A stretch of DNA of 64,000 nucleotides from Adiantum capillus-veneris (GCA_014529385.2 CM043947.1:129456891-129520890), one strand, 5' to 3'. Positions 47,999-60,356 are shown, counted from the first letter of the stretch. Notes: generated by a model from the letters alone, not told the origin. Program-made: numbers and translations.

Positions 47999-48675
47999 TT
48001 AAGATCCTTGGGGTGCCACCACTAAGGCAAGCTTTCTTACTAAGTCTTCAACAGCAATTTTTGAAGCACCTGGTCTATTTTTAACATCAGCTACATACCT
48101 ACTCAAGCAATACATACTAATAGTCATGACAGCCATGCCCAAAGGCCCAACTATGTATATTGGAGAAGCCATGACCATTGCAAAAGGTGCTCCCATAAGG
48201 GTAGTTGCTTGGCCACTTGCCCCCACGGCCGTCCCCCTCACAACGAAGAGCCCTGTCTTGCAATATACAGCAAAGTCCTCACAATTGCTATTGAATAGAT
48301 TATAGCATTGGAAGCCATTCCTTAAAAGGTAGTTGGCCCTATGGAGGACCTCCTCACATGGATCTGACAAGGCAAGGGTGCATGTGCCACCCCGTACATT
48401 GAGAAGAAATTTGATAGTGCTCTTTCCATAATCGTAGCGATATAGATACCCCTCTTGTAGAAAACAAATCATGCATGTGCACACTACTCCTTTGTTGCCC
48501 AATTTCTCTCCACACTCCTCACATGGAGTGTCAACATGACATGGCACTGAGGCATCAATTGATGCAATCTTATCTAGTACGGTTCCGGTTAGTTGTTGAC
48601 CTTCTGCTCTTGTAAAGTGGATCACTTTTCCATTACCAATGTAAATCCCTGAAATCATATATAACTGTCATTCAA

Positions 48676-48734
<59 letters not shown>

Positions 48735-50766
48735 ACATTGATCATAGCTATCTTGTAGGGATGGACACAAGGGGAATAGTTATTAGCCCAGTTCCAAGAT
48801 TGATCACCATGCTCTCTGGAGGTGTCCTAGGAACATTCCAGCCTATACAAACCCTGTTTGAGGTCCTGCCTAGACCTCTCTTGTTAGGAAAAAACAAAGG
48901 GGTGCCCAGTTGACTGGCAAGCATCTTGATATTATCCTAGAGCCAACTAGCAGACCCATGAACTCAACCCAGACCAGATGAATCCCTTAGAGTGACTCAA
49001 CCAAGTCAAATATTGGCTCCCATAGTACCATGCAGACAATTGTTTTGTTAAATATAAGGGGACTTTTTTCAAGGATCTTTGAGACATCTACGTCCTCCTT
49101 GAACCTAACCGAGCAGAAGCCCTTGGCAAGGTACATAGTGTTTTCAATAACTCCCCCATGCCCAAGAATTTGTGGCTTCTATATCCATTGAATCAGCTCG
49201 TATCTGTTCGTGACTCTCCCACTGAAGCCAAACACAAGCGTGAGCTTAGCTTACATGGCAAGCTACTTCTTAATATGTGCTGGCAAAATCATAATAGTGA
49301 TAGCGTCCGCAACCTCCACCTATTGTGACAGAGATTTATTTAGCACATTGAAGGCTCGATCTGCCAGGCAAGTTCTTTGAATATTCCACTGCATCTTGCG
49401 AACAAGTTCTTTTATTACCATTTAGGTTTTGCCTCTATCTGTTTGTTAACCTCTTTTAGCTCCTGTACGAGGAGAGCCTTTTCATTTTTCTGTTTCTCAT
49501 AGCCTTTCTCACTTGGACCCTCAACATATGTGACTTTTGTGTAGTCTTTAGAGTTAGGACCCTTCACTATGCTTATGAATGAAATGCTATTAAAGAACGA
49601 ACAATTGAAAAGTCTTCAGCAGAAATTGAAAAGGACACATTATCATTGCTCCTTTGAAAAGCCAATAAGTCTTGATCAATAACACATTGCCTGTCCGTAG
49701 TTTTTCTAGATTGCACCTCTTATAAGAGCAGCAAGCTTGGCAGCTTTAGGCAATGTTTGGAAAAAATCAATTTTACAAATATACAAAATTCATTTTAGAG
49801 TAGATTCAAAGAGAAAATTTTCAAAAAGTATCTTTCTTTTTGTAATTTAACCCTATTTTCTTAGATTTTTCAAGTGGATTTTCTCCGTCTCCGCTTCCCT
49901 TCCCTTCAACTGGCTATTTTGATTTCTCAACCAGCTCAAGGTTAAGCTGAGGCACACTTTTCCCAAACATTGGCTTTAGGTCTTTCCTAAGTCATAATTT
50001 GAAGTCTTCAAAGCAGAAGTACAAGTCACATGGAAATTTGATAGTATATTACAACCACACAAAGCTATCAGAAATATCCTCACTTGCAGCAATCAATCCT
50101 CTTGAGATACTAGTTTTTACAAAGACACATCCATTTCATCCTCCTGATGTTGTGACGAATAACACAACCACAAGATGCCATTGTTAGCTATATAGAGAAG
50201 AGATTATAAAATTATGTCCTGTGCTATACAATATGACCCATAAGGCAACAAGACTCCAAGTTATTTACAAATATGCACGGCCAAAATCTTGCATACAAGA
50301 TTGCAAGTCTCGAAGTTTTTCACAAATTCAGGGTCAAAATCTTGCATAGGGGCCAATATCTCTAGGCATGGAACTACGCCGAAGACTGCAATACTCCAAC
50401 TTTTTCAGAGTCAAAATCTTTCATAAAACGGTTGCAGTAAAAAATCATTTTTGATAACATCATGCTTTGCATCCATAAGTTAGCAAGTATTCTACTGGTT
50501 TGTATAGATTTTTTCGAATGAGCTTGGTTCCTTAAGGGCACAATCTGAAAGTTGACTGATTTTGTAAAAATAAACTTAGTAAATTTAACTCTAGAGCCAT
50601 TTCTTTTAGTACTTAATCAAGTGAGTCAAATAAAAATTGTTAGAAGAGGAGAAGAAGAATGAAACATGCTTCTTTACTAGTCTTTTGCTTTCGTGCGAAC
50701 CGTGGGAGGCTGCCACGTCGGTGCCTCCCTCATGATGTTGAGGTCAGTTGTCTGAAACTTCTTGTG

Positions 50767-50802
<36 letters not shown>

Positions 50803-50957
50803 CGTACCATGGTGAGCATAAGAGTAGGCGCGACGCCATGAGTAGATATGGTCGCCGGGCAGGAGCTGCGCTGGCGTTACTAGATTGGACAGTACACGCG
50901 TCACCGGCTGAAGTAGCTGATCCCTGGTGCCGCTGTATGCTCTTGCCATGGCGCGCT

Positions 50958-50961
<4 letters not shown>
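47999..50961 (-). CDS. LRAT/NC-domain protein, two exons (about 267 aa)
   Basis: Exon 1 is 50961-50808 and exon 2 is 48648-47999. The donor (caccatg|gtacgc) and acceptor (tgatttcag|ggattt) join in phase 1 to give YSYAHHGIYIGNGKVIHFTR, exactly the H-box region of plant NC-domain LRAT proteins. The catalytic triad is present: His in HHGIYIG, His in VIHFTR, Cys in NSNCEDFAVYC. A CHVDTPCEECG segment and a hydrophobic stretch near the C-terminus (PIYIVGPLGMAVMTISMYCL) suggest membrane association. Superfamily members are thiol acyltransferases or phospholipases (NlpC/P60 fold). The substrate of the plant group is not established. Start chosen at MKRAMARAY; MARAY is an alternative. No stop or frameshift, so this is the one apparently intact host gene. 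GA/CT tracts lie in the intron next to the donor, just upstream of the start codon, and in the leader. Confidence 0.88.
48679..48731. repeat. (CT)n microsatellite in the LRAT intron
   Basis: Lies about 30 bases upstream of the exon-2 acceptor. On the gene's strand it is a GA run. Confidence 0.93.
48780..49520 (-). pseudogene. LINE ORF1 remnant inside the LRAT intron
   Basis: The minus strand encodes YLAKGFCSVRFKEDVDVSKI, VCMVLWEPIFDLVESL* and VWVEFMGL. These match, segment by segment, the first ORF of the LINE at 55.6 kb (YLAKGFCSVRFKEASYVEKI, VCVVPWEPVFDSAESLQ). The upstream coiled-coil part (LVQELKEVNKQIEA at about 49440-49490) matches LQQELLEVNKMIEA of that LINE. Where the 55.8-kb copy has CAA this copy has TAA. 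Confidence 0.75.
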
Positions 50962-50994
<33 letters not shown>

Positions 50995-51049
50995 CCACGC
51001 ACTAGCTGGTGTGATGGACTGCAGGCAACTACCGCTGCGACAATGATAA

Positions 51050-51085
<36 letters not shown>

Positions 51086-51290
51086 GCGTCCTTCCCACGC
51101 ACCTCCCTCGATAGCTTTCTCCGAATCCTTTTCAAAAGTTGACGGAAAGAGGAAAAAAATGCAAGGAACTTTTAGAGCCGGGTCCGCCAATTGGATTTGG
51201 GAGATTAAGATACATCTTTTAAAACGTAGACAAGAAGATACCTTGGACAGGTCCAAATTAAAAGGTACTAGTAAAACGGCGCCGTATAAA

Positions 51291-51324
<34 letters not shown>
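50770..51324. repeat. Cluster of GA/CT tracts around LRAT exon 1
   Basis: GA at 50770-50799, CT at 50961-50990, 51053-51081 and 51294-51324. On the transcribed strand the leader contains several GA runs and the intron begins with a CT run a few bases after the donor. GAGA-type promoter or leader elements are possible. Confidence 0.85.
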
Positions 51325-51326
<2 letters not shown>

Positions 51327-51470
51327 AATGGAATCTCTCTTTATCTCACCTAGATTTTGAATGAAAGGTACTAGTAAAACGGCGTAGCATAAAAACAAAT
51401 CAAGTACTCTCTCTCTCTCTCTCTCCACCAATGGAATCTCTCTTTATCTCACCTAGATTCCGAATGAAAG
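51261..51470. repeat. Tandem duplication, about 103 bp
   Basis: 'aaaggtactagtaaaacggcg', a CT run, then 'ccaatggaatctctctttat' and 'cacctagatt' occur twice in a row, with different CT lengths. Confidence 0.85.
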
Positions 51471-51499
51471 TGTTAAATTGGTTAAAACTTCATAGTTTC

Positions 51500-52100
51500 C
51501 TCTTGGAAAATTGACAAAAAGGAATTGTGTCTAATTGCCAAAATGATTTTCCTGAACTTTGCAGTGCACTCTCTGAGTCTCTTTCTCTATTCGTCAAGGT
51601 CTAGGGGAGGGGGGCTGCAGATCCCAACCATACATCTAGGATACATTAAATCAAGGAATGTCACAACCAATCATTGGATGTATGACAAGTCAGCAGGCAG
51701 AATGTCAGAGGACACACTGTTACTTACAGATTTGTCAACTCACCAACATCAAATAATAAATAGACAGCTCAACAAAGGGAATTTCACCATTGCTCGACAC
51801 ATCAGCAAACAAGAATATGAAGCTCTGCATGACACATCAGCAGAGGGAATTCAACAGAAAATTGACATCTCAGCAGAGGGAATATAACTGCAACATGACA
51901 CACAACTTAATAAGAGTTGCTTCACCCTCTACCATTTGACTCAGAGAGTTCGGCTTAGCCCTCGCCCACCCTTTCGTGCATGCCTTGCCCTCGAACTCTG
52001 CTTCCCGCTTCACTCGCACGTCTGGTTAGCTGAAGCCGACACTTTTCCAAAAGGCAAGCCTAAAATTAGTTCATATTTGGCCCCCCTCGCCCTGGACCAT
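51500..52100. other. No gene recognised; edges are a diverged direct repeat
   Basis: The block 'aaaaaggaattgtgtctaat' with 'tgccaaaatgattttc' at 51517-51551 recurs, diverged, at 52365-52400. Both precede 'gtgc(a/g)ctctct'. These could be ends of an uncharacterised 0.85-kb element that holds the 91-bp array. Confidence 0.45.
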
Positions 52101-52109
52101 TGACGGCCG

Positions 52110-52316
52110 GGAAAGGACCTCTTGTGTCCTTTCCCCCTAATGCGTGCTCCCACGTGACTCCCGGCTAACGCCGGTCGCCACGAGGTCGCACGCATTACGG
52201 GGAAAGGACACAAGAGGTCCTTTCCCCCTAATGCGTGCTCCCACGTGACTCCCGGCTAACGCCGGTCGCCACGAGGTCGCACGCATTACGGGGAAAGGAC
52301 ACAAGAGGTCCTTTCC
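52110..52316. repeat. 91-bp tandem unit with hairpin cores in opposite orientations
   Basis: A 25-bp hairpin (arms ggaaagga and tcctttcc) occurs at 52110-52134, 52201-52225 and 52292-52316, period exactly 91. Its 9-base loop reads cctcttgtg in the first and cacaagagg in the other two, so the whole core is inverted. The spacers are near-identical and are themselves inverted repeats (cctaatgcgtgc...gcacgcatta). Confidence 0.9.
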
Positions 52317-52742
52317 CTACACCATAATTTTGAAGTTTTCACATTTTCCATTTGAAAATTTGATAAAAAGGAATCGTGTCTGGTTGCCAAAATGATTTTC
52401 TTGAACAACTTTGGAGTGCGCTCTCTCTCTCTCTCTCTAGGATATAAGAGGCACAAATTACAGAGGCACTAAGGGTTGTTGTTGAGCCAAAATTGGAGGC
52501 TCCATTATCTTGTCCTTTAAGCTTGCTTTGACATACCCATTTGCACGATAATGTGTTTTTCTTTTCGGATGTGTGTGTGTGTGTGTGTGTTGCATGTGCT
52601 CATTGCGTAGGAAGGAGCTATGACAAATAATTGTCTTGATGCCCATCCCCATATCACAATAGATGCTTTTGGTGGTCACCGGGTTTCTAGAAGAACTGGG
52701 CTCAATTTTTTCTAATGCATTCAGACATGTCGATACCATTCA

Positions 52743-53405
52743 TCAAGTTGAACGCTCTAGCAATGGGCCTGATGGTGAGTAAAGGCTATGGCAACTGTCG
52801 ACGTGCATCTTTGTAACGTCAACGTTTGGATAGTCTGCCATGCCATCAGCATGCAAGTGTAGATAGTTGCGTCTCCCAGGAATGAGGGCAACCCTATGCT
52901 TGCCACTCTTGTTCTCCATTATGTGGAAGGCACACAATTCTACCCAAGTTGTGACGCAATTACAGATAGTGCCATAGCAAGAGCAAAGTGTCAATGTTGG
53001 GGCTAGCAACAGGAGGAGCTCATCATCGTGACCTCTTCTATGACAATTGTTCATTTGTTGCCCATCGCAGACAGTTGGGGGACTTGCTATGGGTAGATGG
53101 GAGAAGGCCGCTATAGACGATGGGCATCGAGAAGGCTCCTCGAGATGAAGCATGTTTGGGATTGGGCCAATGCAATAGTGTGAACTGGAGTTACGATAGT
53201 TGTGGACAGTCGAAGCTATGGCCAAAGCATCCAGCAACAAAGGGGCGCCTTGCTGAGTTAAGGGGGGAGCAAGAGCCATGGCCAAAGGTGCAAACAAAAA
53301 TGTCACCATCGAATCAGCTTCATGGTGTTGAACAACGTGCAGTGGCAACCCTCTATGTGTGTGTGTTGGGTTTTTGTTTTTTGGGGGGGGGGGGGGGGGG
53401 GGCAA
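52743..53405. other. Open minus-strand frame without family resemblance
   Basis: A 220-codon minus-strand frame runs from the G run at 53383-53402 (read as poly-Pro) to 52743. Composition is His/Leu/Pro-rich with no motif I know, and the initiating region is a homopolymer. I think that it is chance or a remnant. A 20-base G run sits at its start. Confidence 0.25.
53383..53402. repeat. G homopolymer, 20 bases
   Basis: Uninterrupted G run after a T-rich stretch. Confidence 0.92.
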
Positions 53406-53552
53406 GAGACAACTACTACTGCTTCTATGACAACTGAGGTTGTTGAGTCCGGAACTCTCTCTTTCTTTTTTTTTGAAGACAATACCAAGATAAATCTTTG
53501 AAACAGTTTATAGCTTCATCTAGAAACGGGTATCCTAAAAGAGACAAGCCCG

Positions 53553-53725
53553 TTTTGCACAACTAAAGATAGGACAACTCATAAAAGATTTGAATAAGCA
53601 ATCAAGCTCAAATGAGCATTGAAAAAAAAATAGAAAATGAAAATCAGTTTTGCACAACTAAAGATAAGCCAACTCATAAAAGATTTGAATAAGCAATCAA
53701 GCTCAAATGAGCATTGCAAAAAAAA
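53553..53725. repeat. Tandem duplication, about 100 bp
   Basis: 'ttttgcacaactaaagata' through 'caagctcaaatgagcattg' occurs twice, separated by an A-rich joint. Confidence 0.88.
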
Positions 53726-54547
53726 CAAGTGATAAAATCACCTGCCCTGCCAGGCATAGTAGAATTTTTTTTTGACATGCAATTTTTGAAGCCCTGTTTT
53801 ATATGCTTTGTGTAATGTGATCAACTTATATAATTTGCCATGTATAATGTTAGCTCAAGGGTATAAACACAAAAGATGATACGCAATTTTGAGATTCTAG
53901 CGGTCAAATGACATGAGGTTTTTTTAAAGCACTTGTTTTGATAGGCAAAACAGCCCTTGGCAAAAAAAAAAAAAAATGTCATTTTTAAGGCTTTGAGATG
54001 AGTATAGATCCCACTTTAAAAGCTCTACATCTTTAAGCTTTAAAAAAAAACCTACATAAACATAGAGAATTGAATTAAAAATAGCACTCCTAAGCTTTAG
54101 AGCCCTATGCTCTAAACCCCACTTTAAAAATTCTACATCTTGATTTAGAATCTAAAAAAACAGACGCAGCGCTGAAGGTAGGAGGCATGAGCCCAGGGAA
54201 AAGCATGAAGACGATGGACTCCTTAGCTTTAGCAAAGAAGAGAGGGACAAGCGTATCAGGACATGCCAGGAATGCCTCACTTTGAAGTTGTTTGGCAAAG
54301 AGCAAAGGCATCTTGCAAGCTCAGCCATCAGCTGAGAGCTCTTGTTACTTTGGCTGGCAGCGTTGGGCATCGCAGAGCAATCGATAACGCTCACACTCGG
54401 CTCGTCAAGATCTCGTCCTCTATTAAAGCTCGTCAAATTTGGCAGCAGCAACTTTTGCTTCATAATAATCGCGATTATTTGTGCAATTTAGCTCTAGCAA
54501 ATAATCGTGATTTTGCTCTCGCTACCCTCTTGATACCTTAGCTTTAG

Positions 54548-54655
54548 AAATAACCCTTTTGGAAACTTTTGCCTTTGCATTCCCATCCTAAACGATTATT
54601 AACTTTTGGAAACTTTTGCCTTTGCATTCCCATCCTAAACGATTGTTAACTTTTT
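54548..54655. repeat. Tandem duplication, about 52 bp
   Basis: 'ttttggaaacttttgccttt' plus 'gcattcccatcctaaacgatt' occurs twice head to tail. Confidence 0.9.
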
Positions 54656-54858
54656 GTGTAAAAAAGAGAGGAGGTGACTACACCCCTTCATTGGGAGGAC
54701 CTACTTGGTTGATAGTCTTTGTGCCTTCAAAATCCACGACACTCGCTAATGGAGCTTGACGTTCTGGCCGCAAGTGAGAACATTGTAAAATTTTCATAGA
54801 TGTTAATGGCGGGGAAAAGGTCCGAAATGGAGCTAGTTGTGCCAATGGATGTAGGCGG

Positions 54859-55115
54859 TGGCTCGGTCTTGAGGCCGATGCATGACACGGAAATGTCAAG
54901 CCCTAGCTCGCCAAAGGTTTCAACCATGAAAGAGGTCAAAATGTTCCGACTGAGAAAGTTCCATCTGAGGAAACAGGAGAGAAAATGGGCTCGGTCTTGA
55001 GGCCGATGCATGACACGGAAATGTCAAGCCCCAGCTCGCCAAAGGTTTCAACCATGAAAGAGGTCAAAATGTTCCGACTGAGAAAGTTCCATCTGAGGAA
55101 ACATGAGAGAAAATG
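54859..55115 (+). repeat. Tandem duplication, about 128 bp, at the LINE 5' region
   Basis: 'gctcggtcttgaggccgatg' through 'catctgaggaaacaggagag' (second copy 'catgagag') occurs twice head to tail, with a c/t difference. Confidence 0.9.
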
Positions 55116-55119
55116 GGCT

Positions 55120-56603
55120 CAGCGCAAGGGTTCAAACTCGAGGTAAAACCATCAAAGATGGGGTTCCTCAGGGTCCCATCTGTGCGAATGTAAATAAAGC
55201 TCCAAGTGCATCGGCTACTTGCAAGGTAGGTGATCGTTTGCTAGCATACTCAAGAGGCCTAACTCTAGGGATTATGGAAAAGGCGCGGCAGAAGGGATGT
55301 CAAGTGAAGGAGATATCAAAAACCTGCAGAATGCAAAAGCTAGACTTCAACAAGAGCTCTTGGAAGTCAACAAAATGATTGAGGCCGGACCTAACAACAA
55401 AAGAACTTGCTTCCATTCAAAATTCAGTGGGCTGGTAGAAGACGGGTTGGCAAATCGAGCCTTCTCTGCTTTAAAAAAGTCTTTGCCACAACAGGTGGAG
55501 GTTGCCGAGGCTATAACTGTAGCGATCCCACCAGCACTTATAAAAAAGCAGCTAGCCAGACAAGCTAAGTTGACGCTTGTATTTGGGTTAGTGGAAGAAT
55601 CCTGAACAGGTTTGAGATGATCCAATGGCTTCAGGGCCTTCAAATTCTTGGTCATGGAGCAGCAGTTGAAAGTACTTCCTACCTAGCTAAAGGTTTTTGC
55701 TCAGTGAGATTCAAAGAGGCCTCCTATGTGGAAAAGATCCTTGACAAAGGGCCCCTAGTATTTAATAGGACCACGGTGTGTGTGGTGCCTTGGGAGCCAG
55801 TGTTCGACTCAGCTGAATCTTTGCAAGCGTTTCATCCGGTATGGGTTGAGTTTGTCGGACTTCCTAGCTGGCTGTGGGATAATCTCAGGATGCTTGCTAG
55901 CAAACTGGGCACTCCCTCATTTATACCTAGCAAGAGAGGGTTTGGCAGAAACTCAAACAGGGTTTGTATAGAATGGGATGCGTCTAAAACGCCACCTAAA
56001 AGCATGGTTATCAATGTCGGAGTTGGGCTTGTTACCATTCCACTAAACTTTGGAGCATACTTTGGGGCATGTTTTAAATGCAATAACTTTGGTCACTTCG
56101 CCAAGGATTGCCACCTGAATTCTAATGGTACTATAGCTCCGGCAGCACAGGCCCCCAATAACATGGAATCTCCGATGGGAGGGCTGGAGAAGCAGGGAGA
56201 CAATAACCAAGGGACAAATACAGGGAAGGATGAAGGAGAGATGGTTTGTGAGAAAATGGATACGAAGATGCAGGAGAAGTTGGTGGAGGAATTGATTCCC
56301 ATACAACGAGCTTTTGAAGGTACATGCAATAATAATAGGATCATTACTCCCGCTGCTACCCCCAAATTTATGACAGTGACAACGACGACGGCTGTCCAAG
56401 TCCCTGGTCTGAAAAGCAAAAGAGTGAAGGCAGTGGCAAGAGACTCCAATGTGCTGCAAGTCGTCAGAACACTAGAGGTAAAAGGATCTAATTCATCCTC
56501 CACCCCTTCGAAAGGAGGGGGGTTCAGTGTCCCTCTGCACAATCCATTTGCAGCACTACAAGAAAAGAAATCCTCTAACTTGGAACCCCCCAGATTCGCC
56601 TGA
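55120..56603 (+). pseudogene. LINE ORF1, nucleic-acid-binding protein
   Basis: The 5' part (55297-55605) is a coiled coil (NLQNAKARLQQELLEVNKMI). The main frame 55617-56603 holds the plant LINE/gag-like domain (YLAKGFCSVRFKE, VCVVPWEPVFD, VWVEFVGLPSWLW) and a perfect CCHC knuckle CFKCNNFGHFAKDC at about residue 153. A variable acidic, then basic tail follows. The two frames are offset, so at least one frameshift is present. The protein should coat LINE RNA. Confidence 0.8.
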
Positions 56604-56615
56604 GACCAAGGAGTA

Positions 56616-56640
56616 GGGGGGGGGGGGGGGGGGGGGGGGG
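56616..56640. repeat. G homopolymer, 25 bases, between LINE ORF1 and ORF2
   Basis: Begins 11 bases after the ORF1 stop and about 55 bases before the ORF2 start. Confidence 0.92.
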
Positions 56641-56693
56641 AATGATTCGGATGCTGAAGAATTCGTTCCTCTATCCCAATGAACCCCGTATTA

Positions 56694-59600
56694 ATGATGG
56701 AGTCTCTCACTATCCAATCTTGGAACGTAAAGGGGTTGAAAACTAAGAAGAGTACCCTATTCTGGGAGGAAATAAAAAAGGAGAAGACAGTCAACTTTTG
56801 GGCCATCCAGGACCACCACCTAGATGCACATAGCAAGAGAAAGTAGGTGTTAGGAAAGAAACTAGTATTCTATGGAGAAGGAAATAACGGCTTCAGTGGC
56901 GTCCTCAACATTGTGGACAGAGAATTGGAGCGAAGTTGGTTCTTAACCACCTATCCGGCAGAATCCTGGGGATTAGAATCAGATGGGAAGGGCATCCCCT
57001 CACCATTGTGAATGTGTACGGCCCTTGCAATGCAAAAGATAGAGCTAAACTATGGATGCATCTCAGAGATACCCCTATTGAAGGGGAGTGGTTGTTGGTT
57101 GGCGACTTTAATATGGTGGAAAAGAGCAGGGATAGATCAGGATCCTCCAGTGTGTTGGCTGGCTCAGAAAGGTCTAAATGGCAAAGCTTGTGCGAAAAGT
57201 GGGCAATGATCGACTCATGGGAAGGTTGCCCATGGAACAACACGCTTGGGTTCACCTACACAAGCCTCGAGTACGCCCGCACTGCCTCCAGAGTGGACAA
57301 ATGCTATTGCTCGCACCAAGCTGACTGGATACCGACGTTGATGGAAATGAAGGTGGTTCCAACAACAATCCTTTCGGATCACATTCCTCTGCACATACAT
57401 TTTAAGAAGAGTAAAGTGGAGGAGCAGGCCCCAAGAGGTGAGAAAAAACTGTTGGTAACAACGGCACACCTATTCAAAGACCCTCTTTTCAGGAATCTAA
57501 CCAAGAAAGCACTGGGTAAGCTAAAAAAATATGTCGACCTAAACAAACACAATGCGTGGGACCTCTTTTCTCGGAGCATCCAAAAAGCAATCAAAACCAC
57601 GGGCCCCCGAATCAAGAAAGCTAGGGAGGATCACCTTTTGCATCTTATAGTGGAGGTACAATTGCTTACCTCTATAAAAGCCAATGGGCATGCCACTGAG
57701 GCCGAACACAAACGATGGCTTGAAGCCAAATCAAACCTTGCTAATGAGCAACTAGAAGATATAAAAAAGGCTAGAATTCTATCTAGGGAGACTATTCTGC
57801 AACCGAAAGCCTCCAATCAAGCTCAAATTTTTAGGGCTTTAAAAATCAAGAAGAGCCGGGGCCACGTCCGCTCGCTAAATGATGAGAAGGGGACAACAGT
57901 TCATAACCAAGATGAAATGGCTGGTATGATGCTGAGCTATCTCAGTCAAATCATTGGATGGCCGGAGACCCAATCCCAAGAAGTGGAAGAAGCCATAGTG
58001 ACCTTACTTCAGAGTGTCAAGAAGGAAATCCCCCAATCAGAAGCTATTAACTTGGAACGGGCATTTTTCCAAGACGAATGTTCACTAGCATAGCAAGCCC
58101 TTGGCAAGGAAAAATCTCCTGGTTGGGATGGGATGATGGTGGAATTCTATAGAGAATTTTGGGATGATCTAGGCCCCAATCACAAGGTTGGCCAATAAAG
58201 CCATGGTCGAAGGGTTGTTGGAGACAAGTGTGAAGAGAGGGCTTATAAAGCCCATCCCAAAACAGATCTGCTATTCTAAACTGAAACATTGGTGCCCTAT
58301 AACGATGATGTCGATGGCCTACAAAATTATAGCTAAAGCAGTGGCCCTCAGACTGGCCCCCTTACTAACCAAGATCATCTCCCCCCATCAACATGGTTTC
58401 ATAAAAGGAAGGTCCATTTACGATAACATCTTGGAAGCAATGGTGGGCATAGAATACGCAACTGTCACAAAGCAGGAGTGCATTCTGCTGCAATTGGACC
58501 TGGACAAGGCCTATGACAGAATAACATGGGCATATATATAATCCATCAAGGAAGCTCTAGGCTTTGGGCCTCGTCTCTGTCGGCTGGTTCGTGTAATGGG
58601 GGCTGGAAGTCAATCAGAGCTCCTATTCAATGATAGAATTGTGGGCTCCTTTGAGGTCAAAAGGTCTATTAAACAGGGATTCCCTCTGGCCCCCCTACTT
58701 TTTGCCATAGGATCACATCCTCTAATCACGACGCTTGAAGCTAGTGCTGAACGAGGGGAGGTGCAAGGCCTTGTTTTACCAGGAAATTGCCAACTCTTGG
58801 CAAAACTTTTTGCAGACGATTCTCTCCTCTTCTTGAAGGCGTGCCCTCAAGTCATTAGAAAAGCTCTGGAGATTGTACAAATGTTCTCAGTAGCTTCGAG
58901 GTCCCAATGTAATATAGAGAAGTCAAGGATGATTTCCCTTTTGGAAAATGACTCATTTGACCTTTTTGGTTGGTCAGGGGAGATTGTCACAAAAGGGAAT
59001 ATCTTTAGACATCTAGGAGCCCCCTCGGGGGTGGATGTAACTCACAAGCAATGATTCGAGTGGGTGCTTGAAAAAATAAAAGCAAAAATGAGTAGGTGGG
59101 AGTATGCTCTTCTCCCATTCCCAAGTCGGATAAGAGTGATGACTGCCTTTATGACTCCTTATATTGCCTTCACTAGCCCGCTTCTCAAGATGGCTAAGTG
59201 TCACTAGAAAGAGTTCTTAAAACCAATAAAAATATTTTTATGGAAAAATAACACGAAATCTTCCAGGCCATGGCAATGGGCCTATTGGGAATCAGTTGCT
59301 CAGCCGGGGAATCAAGGAGGCCTCAGAATTCTCAACTCTATGGCCCATGCAGAAGCTTGTTGCGCCAAATTTGTTGTTTCCTTGGCTAAACAGGATCAAG
59401 TTTGGGCTGTCATGATCAGAGATATGATAGAAGCAGCTAAACTTGGCTTGAAGGGTGGAAAGTGGAGAGGGGTGGAGATTCATGACAAACTGTTAGCCCC
59501 AGCATTGTCTACCTTAAGACTTGGGGACAGTTCAAGAGAATTTGTAAGAAAATGCAATAGAGAAGCAGGAGTCTTAAAGTGGGGGGAAGAAGCCAGATAC

Positions 59601-60356
59601 TTCAAGAACTCCATCCTGCATTGCCCTGGCTCTCCAAAGTTGTAGATCCGCCACAAAATCCCTATTGGATTGAGACAGCCAGGAAGTTGAATAATAAGGG
59701 TCTAAACCGGCTTGAGCACTTCTGGGACAGTTGTGCAACAAGAGTTGGAAAACCACTGACCTTATGGTTGCCCAATACCAACTTAATAGCTTGGAGGTCT
59801 TGCTTGTCCACAAAGTGATGAAAGAGCTTGACAATCTAGTGATGCCAATCTGTGATTCGGAGTTGGACTGGAATGCCTAGAAATGGCCCGGAAGCAGTCT
59901 ATTGTGGAAACCCCATACTTAAAAGCATTTATCAGACAATGATGCAAAATAAGAATTGGTCTAGCCCCCTTAACAAGCTATGGAAAAAGCAATGGCCGGA
60001 GGAAAGATGGGAGTATGTAATGCAGAACATTTGGAAGCCAAAGGTTCCGCAATACATGAAGTTTTTCTTATGGAAGGTTCTTTGGGGTGCTTTACCGATA
60101 GGGGTGAAGATTCAAGAGAGAGGGATTGGGTCAGATCAATGCTTGGGGTGCAGGTTAGCTAGTGAAGATCTGGACCACCTATTCGTGGACTGCCCAGCTA
60201 TTGATAGCCGTTTTTCGGCTTTCCATCATTGCCATAGTAAGCTACTTCACCCTATTAAATCACTCAAACACTGTGGCTATCCCTACCATTTCACTGTATA
60301 TAGGTGTGTGTGAGTTAAGGGACTTTTTTCATATCTTCTTAAAAACCCTCAGCTAA
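56694..60356 (+). pseudogene. LINE ORF2: endonuclease, reverse transcriptase, zf-RVT
   Basis: Starts ATG at 56694 (MMESLTIQSWNVKGLK). Endonuclease motifs are NVYGP, LLVGDFNMV, SRVDKCYCS and LSDHIPL. RT motifs are KSPGWDGMMVEFY, HQHGFIKGRSIYDNI, LQLDLDKAYDRITW, SIKQGFPLAPLLFAI and the intact catalytic KLFADDSLLFLK. The C-terminal part reads WKPKVPQYMKFFLWKVLWGA then CLGCRLASEDLDHLFVDCP (zf-RVT). Breaks include TAG at 56844-56846, a frame change before 56936, TAG at 58091-58093, TAA after TWAYI, TGA after DVTHKQ, TAG after AKCH and TAG after SPKL. Catalytic residues survive, so decay is fairly recent. No RNase H domain is seen. Confidence 0.85.

Noticed and set aside
52743-53405. 220-codon minus-strand frame
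   Set aside because: It begins in a G homopolymer (poly-Pro), has no recognisable domain and no splice context. Kept only as a low-confidence note.
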